This document shows positions 58,560-64,000 of a stretch of 64,000 nucleotides of DNA, in pieces. Every line of letters begins with the position of its first letter. The stretch's first letter is position 1. Under the pieces are notes generated by a model. It searched no databases. It had not been told where the DNA came from and saw only the letters and a list, made by a program, of their open reading frames with translations. The stretch spans positions 12,895,070 through 12,959,069 of the forward strand of contig NC_064038.1 in assembly GCF_932526225.1 (NCBI RefSeq), read 5' to 3'. Origin of the DNA: Nematostella vectensis. Taxonomy: Eukaryota; Cnidaria; Anthozoa; Actiniaria; Edwardsiidae. Both the position numbers and the translations under genes were made by a program.

Positions 58560-59685
58560 AAGCGACAATTCCACTTATTTGCTAAGAATAATGGGCCTTT
58601 GATTTATGTTGTATTTGAAAATTTGAATAAGCAAGCACTGAATTGCAAGCATATTTAACAGACAATTCAGAAGAGGGACTGTTTCGTATTCACAGAGTAC
58701 ATATTTTTTTGGGTATGCATAATCTACAAACCATGACAAATATACTGAACTCAACTGAACTCCCCCCCCCCCCAACTATATAAACAAGCCCCATTCTATT
58801 TCATACTAAACGGTAAAGAGATATTGTTGTTACTTATTTATTTATTTAGACTTACTTCACACTAAGATGATTAAACAACGAAATAAAGAGAAACAAAATA
58901 CATGGTGAAAAGTGAAAACAGGCGCTAGGTCACGGCAAGGCCAACACCGACACTAAATAGAAACATGAAAGATAAATAAAACACAGCACAATTGATAGTT
59001 TTGATACTTTAAATGATAACACTTTTAATCAATTCAGAAAATAGTATAAAATCATTTTGAAAAAAAAGGAACGCAGTCATTACACTGAGGCCATTTTCAT
59101 TTCAAGGCCATTTCTAGCTTTTATAAAACATTGATTCTGCGTCCTTAGTATGTATTACTCTTGATAAAAAATATTTTACTTCTTTCTAAACATCGGCCTT
59201 TTTTATCACGTACTAAAAACCTGGTGAAATCTCAGGCTGAACATTGTTATAAAAACGTTTTTTGTTAAAAAAGATTGTATGGCTGCCTTCGCAAAAAAAT
59301 TTCTTGCTGAGTGAAGTTATGAAAGTCTTATTGTGCAGTTTCAAAAATAAAAAAAGTGATGGAATCAATGGTTGTTTCTTCAATTTCTGTGATTATTACT
59401 ATTATCCCTATTACACTCACTTATCATCACCATCACTATCAACATTCTTCTTCATCATCATCCATATCAATTCCTCGTTATTATTATCATCATATTGACA
59501 TGATAAAAAATGTCACTTATCATATCCCTAGCACCCTCCTTTATAAATGTCATCATCATTAATATGATTATCAATCATCTTTATCATCATCATTAATCAT
59601 CATCAGTCTTGCATCTCCCAAGTTTTACTTCCTAACCAAGTTGGGTTATATAAAGGCATGACCATGAACATCGTTTTCTATGCAA
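58560..59685. other. Intergenic between the Hint gene and HYKK
   Basis: A C tract lies at 58762-58773 and interrupted CAT/TCA triplets at about 59395-59600. No exon is seen. Confidence 0.5.
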
Positions 59686-61162
59686 CTACTGTGTTACCTT
59701 GTCTTGCGCATGCGCCATGATAGCCTCTTCAAACTCGCCTGTGTTTACAAGACTATTCAGAGCTTTCCAACTGCCCTTTTGACTCACTAATAAATACTCA
59801 TTGTCTAGGTGTACATAGGCATGTTGATACGCACCAACCACGAGTGATTGTGAGCACCGCGCTGCAGCAATAGCACCCAACATCTCAACCTCCTCTTTGG
59901 GCAGAGGCCATTCCGATTGGTAGCCAGCAAACATGTGACCTACAGCTTGTGGCCTTGTCAAGTGAGAATTCACCTGGGGAAGCATCATAATGTAGGCAAG
60001 AGCTATCCCAAGATCCACCACACGATTGGAAAAATAGAAGTCATTAAAATCTATAAATCCAAAAGTATTTTTGTCTAATTTTTCCTGAACTAGTATGTTT
60101 TTCTCATTCATATCTCCATGGATAATTTGTTTTTCTATAGTATCCAGCTTTGATAGAATGTTCTGGAATCTTTTCATGGCAGTGTTGATAAGATCTAGTT
60201 TCACTCCACAATCAAATACATGGGATAGCTTGTTGACTACACGTGGGGCATTCCTTATATTCCAGATGAAATTATCACGACTGAGTTCATGGATTGATGG
60301 ATATGTGTTGCTGAAATCCTACAAAAAGAATGTTTATTGACATAAGTGCAAATTAAGGTACATTCCAACAGATTTTTGGTCATGGGCTGCTTGGGATGTA
60401 TTCCCAAAAATTCCCTAGAAAGTTCTGGAATCTGAAAGCATGGCGTGAAGCATGGAGCTAATTTTTTTTTTCTGAGGAAAACATACATTTCTTCTAAACC
60501 TTCCTGTCCTCATCCTAAGCAAGTGATAATATATCCCAAGAGACAAGGGTAAGAGGGAAGGGGGGACTGTTCTCTTGTGGGGGTTTGGGCAGAGAGACTG
60601 TGTCAAACAAAATTACCTTCATTGCTTTATGCATGCTTGCGACACTAGCTCCCAAGTCATATAGAACATCTTCCGTCAGCGCAACTTTCTCCAGTAAGCT
60701 CCCAGACACATAGCTAAACAATCTAACAGCACAGGCACCATCCGCATTGTCCTCATCCTTCGACAATACTTTGTAGCTGCCGCAGGCTGTTGCGTTGCCA
60801 AGTTGACCTGAGAAATTACACATGGTGTGTAACTCTCCATTTCGAGAGGAATAAGGCACTGGACAAGTAATGTCTCTCTTACTGAGATAAAGCAACAAGT
60901 CAGAGTTTCCTTTAAGGATAGACTGTGATTTCGAAAATGCAGGGTTGCTCACTTTGAGTAGAAATCCCCTTAGATTTGCAGGTTCTTGTTCCTCATTTTG
61001 GATGAAACCTTGAAGATAGAAGTTCCTGTCATCATAGCTTATGAGCTCCTTTACTAATGAGACTGATGTGGATGGCACGTGTACACCATATATATTTTTT
61101 GAGAGATGGATAGCTTGTTCACATGTGACTTTTGGACGTGTTTCCACCAGGTTGATGCTCAT
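59686..61162 (-). CDS. HYKK: Hydroxylysine kinase-like, two coding exons
   Basis: The ATG at 61162 (MSINLVETRPK) directly follows an acceptor (TTCCCTTTAG), so the 5' UTR is split. Exon 61162-60617 (182 codons) joins exon 60318-59686 in phase 0, giving 392 residues, close to human HYKK. It has the aminoglycoside-phosphotransferase fold: the Brenner loop HGDMNEKNIL has its catalytic Asp near residue 251, and FIDFNDF carries the metal-binding Asp near 272. HYKK phosphorylates 5-hydroxylysine with GTP in lysine and collagen breakdown, in mitochondria or cytosol. The first residues after MSINLVETRPKVT (EQAIHLSKNIYGV) match the usual N-terminal order. Confident at family level. Confidence 0.88.
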
Positions 61163-62496
61163 TTCTAAAGGGAAGGTACCACAAAATAAGTCAATGACAA
61201 TAACCAACCAAGCTTCCATGCAGATTTGAGTCTAGTGTTTTTATTTGTAGGGTCTAGGTGTCTAGACTGCTCAATACCCGTCCACAATTTTAAGCCTGTA
61301 TAGTGGTCTGTGGTGTGCAGTCACGGTTAAAAAATCTCTGCATTATGGACCATGGTGCCAGTACTAACACAGGGACCAGCTATGACCAGAAGATTTCTTT
61401 GTGAACAGTATGGAACATCCATGATAAAGTTAATTTCTTGAAGCTGTTATCATAAGATTGTTCTAGATCTATTTTAGCCTGGATTCCTACCATTTTGAGC
61501 TATTTTTTCTCCTCAACCCTGTTAATCTCTTGCCCATTAGTGATAAAAATAGTTTATTACAGATCTAAAACTTTTTTGACAACTACTGCAGAAAATTGAC
61601 TTTATACATATTCCGTACACAAATATAAGTAGTTCGTCTGTTTCACCCTACTCTGTGAAGCAGAGGCCCCCAGCTCCACTTTAACAGACAGCGACTGAGC
61701 AAAGCGATAATCGTCGCAGCTTCGTGGCTTTTTGGTACTGGTAGTGATATATGAGGCTTGAAGCTTTGGTACCTAGGGTAGGTTTACCCGTGATAATATA
61801 CAAATGGAACCACCCCACTGCGGGCCGCGGCGCCAGAACTTGGGGTATCTCTGTTCTATATCAATTCACGCTTTTACCTCTGCACCACGGACCGCAGCAC
61901 CAGTACTTAGCGTATCTGTAGAGATGTGTCTCTAAAAGCTACAAGCGAGACCCCACGTGGAAACACACAAACTCGTGCCCCGGAGAAATAAACGATCCTA
62001 ATCGAGGTATTACACACTTGAGTCCCTTTACCGGGACAGTAGCCTCACTAAACGTAACCCGTTAACTTTATAATCAGACAAACTTACCCGTCAATGAAGT
62101 AACGCCTGATTTTACCACTTGGAATTTTTGCAGAAGTTACCGCGAAGTTACGATAGCAAAACACAGATGACCTCGAAATTTGCGGGCTCACCCTCTATAA
62201 GGCTGTCGGTCACTCAGCAAAAAAAAAAAAAAAAAAAAAAAAAACATTACAGAGAAAGTTGGTGATTTAATTATCGAAAAAAAAATACCACCTACATAAG
62301 TGTAGGTGATATTTTTATTCTAGAAATTGATACACAAAGACTAAGATGTTTTTACTTTAATATTTTTTGTAAATAAGTTGACGGGGTCCCTGTGTGTCTT
62401 AGTTCAAAACCAAGATGGCGTCCACACCTTGACAACAAGAAATTAGTGAATTTGAGGAAACCCAGAGCTGAAAAAGCCGTTTTCTCCCTGTTATAA
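61163..62496. promoter_or_regulatory. Intergenic between HYKK and KATNAL2 (head to head)
   Basis: The two genes diverge across about 1.3 kb that must hold both promoters and the HYKK 5' UTR exon. An A tract of about 25 nt lies near 62220-62244. I could not place either transcription start. Confidence 0.4.
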
Positions 62497-63650
62497 ATGA
62501 CTCAAGAGCTGAGTTATCTGCAGCTAAAGACTGCCAATGAAGCCAGGCAAGCGGTGAGTTTTTGAACGCTCTAATTTGATATTGTAAGAAAGATTGAAAC
62601 TTGAATTTGGCGCTCGAATTGTGAGCACACTACAGTTTACATTGTCCCGTGATTTTCTTGCGTTTGTCAGGTTACTGATTTGGCAATTCCCTTTCTCTTT
62701 TTCACCTCTAATACGGCCATAATAGTGTGAGTTGTATGGCCAGTCGCGCGTTGATGTTGTAGTAATAAATTTGTGAAAGTTAAGTACTTTAAAGTAAGCT
62801 TTACCTAAGCTAGCTTACACGATTGACACATACTTTTGTCTATAGGAGGAGGTCAGAGCAGACCAAAGGAAAAAGACTCTTCTTGTGCTAATTCTACACT
62901 ATTTACGTGAAGAAGGGTTAGTGGAAAACTCTTTTGATAAAGAGTGTCATTCAAATACCCCCCCCCCCCCCCCCCCTTCCCCAACAAGGCCCAAGTTGGC
63001 ACTCATTTGATTACTGGAGCATGTATTCAGGGTGGTATTTCAAGTTTTCTCAACATATATCCTCTTTAGCATTAACTGGCGAAAAAGAGTGTGTACTGGC
63101 AATTTAACATACAAAAGCTTACATCCCATTGCCATCTCCATGGATCACCCTATTGTAATTTGGATTACAAACAAGAGGAGTTACTGGTGAAGAAATTTTA
63201 AAACCTCCACACTCACACTTGCTATTGATAAGAATTAGGGATGCTAATCAATAGAGACAGTTATTCCTTGAGAGAAGGGCTGGATGTCTGATGGACCTTC
63301 TGGGTTTTGTTAGAATTGCAGATTCCTCCCTTCTCCCCCTTTCATTTAATACCTTTCAGGGGTTTCATTAGGCCACGGCGGCTGGTGGAAGTGCCGGCTA
63401 TTTTACACTTTAAAAAAAAAAAAATTCGAAGTAAAAAGATAAAATAACCTCCATCCCCTACTTATCACTCTCCACCGCCTACTCTGAAAGTAAATTAAAG
63501 CCCTGCCTTTCAAACCTCCTTCTTGACGTATCTGTATGTGATATTTACACTAGCTATACAGATGCCGCTCATATGCTAGAGAGGGAAGGTGGAGTCAGTC
63601 TGACCAAATTTGAAGTTTGTGATAATGTCGACCTGCCAACGATATTACAG
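62497..63650 (+). CDS. KATNAL2: Katanin p60 A-like 2, first three exons (runs off the window)
   Basis: The exons are 62497-62553, 62846-62916 and 63554-63650, joined by GT-AG with matching phases (75 codons). The sequence MTQELSYLQLK, then RKKTLLVLILHYLREEG, YTDAAHMLEREG and FEVCDNVDLPTILQ is the LisH-containing N-terminus of KATNAL2, a microtubule-severing AAA ATPase linked to cilia and spermiogenesis. The AAA domain lies beyond the right edge. The acceptor for exon 3 is CACTAG at 63548-63553, chosen over the later ACAG because only it keeps the GYTD reading. Confidence 0.85.
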
Positions 63651-64000
63651 GTAACAGCCACACTTTTTTTTTTAAATCAGTCCAAAATACAAGGAAGAGA
63701 TGGCCATTGTTAGAAATTGTGTCTTCTTTCTCTATCTCGAATTGCAAATTTTCCAGGTTTTTCTTTCATATCGGCACTGGCAGACATATGTTTTTATACC
63801 TGCCAACTCTCCGTGTTCTCGTGTGGTAGACTCGTTTTTTTCACTTTACTCCAAAAAAAAAAAAAAATTCAAACTTCCCATATGTTTGCTGTAATCTCCC
63901 AGGCTCCCAGGTATATTTCTATTATTTTGTTCTCCTTTTTTTGTCTCGGGGTTGACAGGCATGTGGTATGGTTAGGCAGATTGACAAATTAATTAGAAGA

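Noticed and set aside
1-64000. CRISPR arrays, tRNA or rRNA genes, bacterial operons
   Set aside because: None seen on either strand by eye. The tandem arrays found (15521-15850, 41491-41637, 56112-56537) lack the spacer-repeat pattern of CRISPR. A small tRNA could still be missed without a covariance search.

Overview
The window is animal nuclear DNA, most likely from a sea anemone or another hexacoral. The host background is AT-rich. It carries spliced genes with GT-AG introns, many small palindromic transposons, microsatellites and long poly(C)/poly(G) runs. Genes I could rebuild by exon phase include a cyclic-neuropeptide precursor, an LAS2-like gene, a membrane-anchored cysteine-peptidase-like gene, a secreted Hint-domain gene, a hydroxylysine kinase (HYKK) and the first exons of KATNAL2. 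The species call is inference.

About 2150-16914 is a single GC-rich insertion of roughly 14.8 kb, unlike everything around it. It has terminal inverted repeats of about 290 bp and a candidate 5-bp target duplication (CCTTG). Its gene set is that of a virus: a capsid-type protein, a minor-capsid-type protein, an A32-type packaging ATPase, a DDE integrase, several small membrane proteins, and a long replication gene on the other strand. The replication gene combines PolB-like motifs, a superfamily 1 helicase and an HNH-like zinc module. This is a decayed endogenous Polinton-like (adintovirus/Maverick-type) virus. Most core genes carry frameshifts or in-frame stops. Structural and integration genes run mostly rightwards from 3.9 to 11.8 kb. 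Replication genes run leftwards from 16.1 to 11.9 kb and converge on the integrase. A minus-strand cluster sits next to the left repeat.

To the right of the element, 17.0-18.8 kb holds the neuropeptide gene (minus). From 19 to 27 kb I see only repeats. An eight-exon LAS2-like gene (minus) spans 27.2-36.6 kb, with two copies of one MITE and a CAT/CAC microsatellite in its introns. A six-exon type II membrane protein with a C39-like cysteine peptidase domain (minus) spans 39.3-45.6 kb. From 46 to 53.6 kb there are only MITEs, a CCCCTA/CCCCTG hexamer array and a 51-nt poly(C) tract. A six-exon secreted Hint (hedgehog-type autoprocessing) gene (plus) spans 53.7-58.5 kb, and its fourth 5' splice site has been tandemly duplicated. 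HYKK (minus, 59.7-61.2 kb) and the start of KATNAL2 (plus, from 62.5 kb) are head to head at the right edge.

The exon models come from reading splice consensus and checking phase by hand. In each of the complete multi-exon models the phases close exactly. No RNA evidence was available. The viral-element annotation rests on motifs I can see and on general knowledge of the families, not on a database search.
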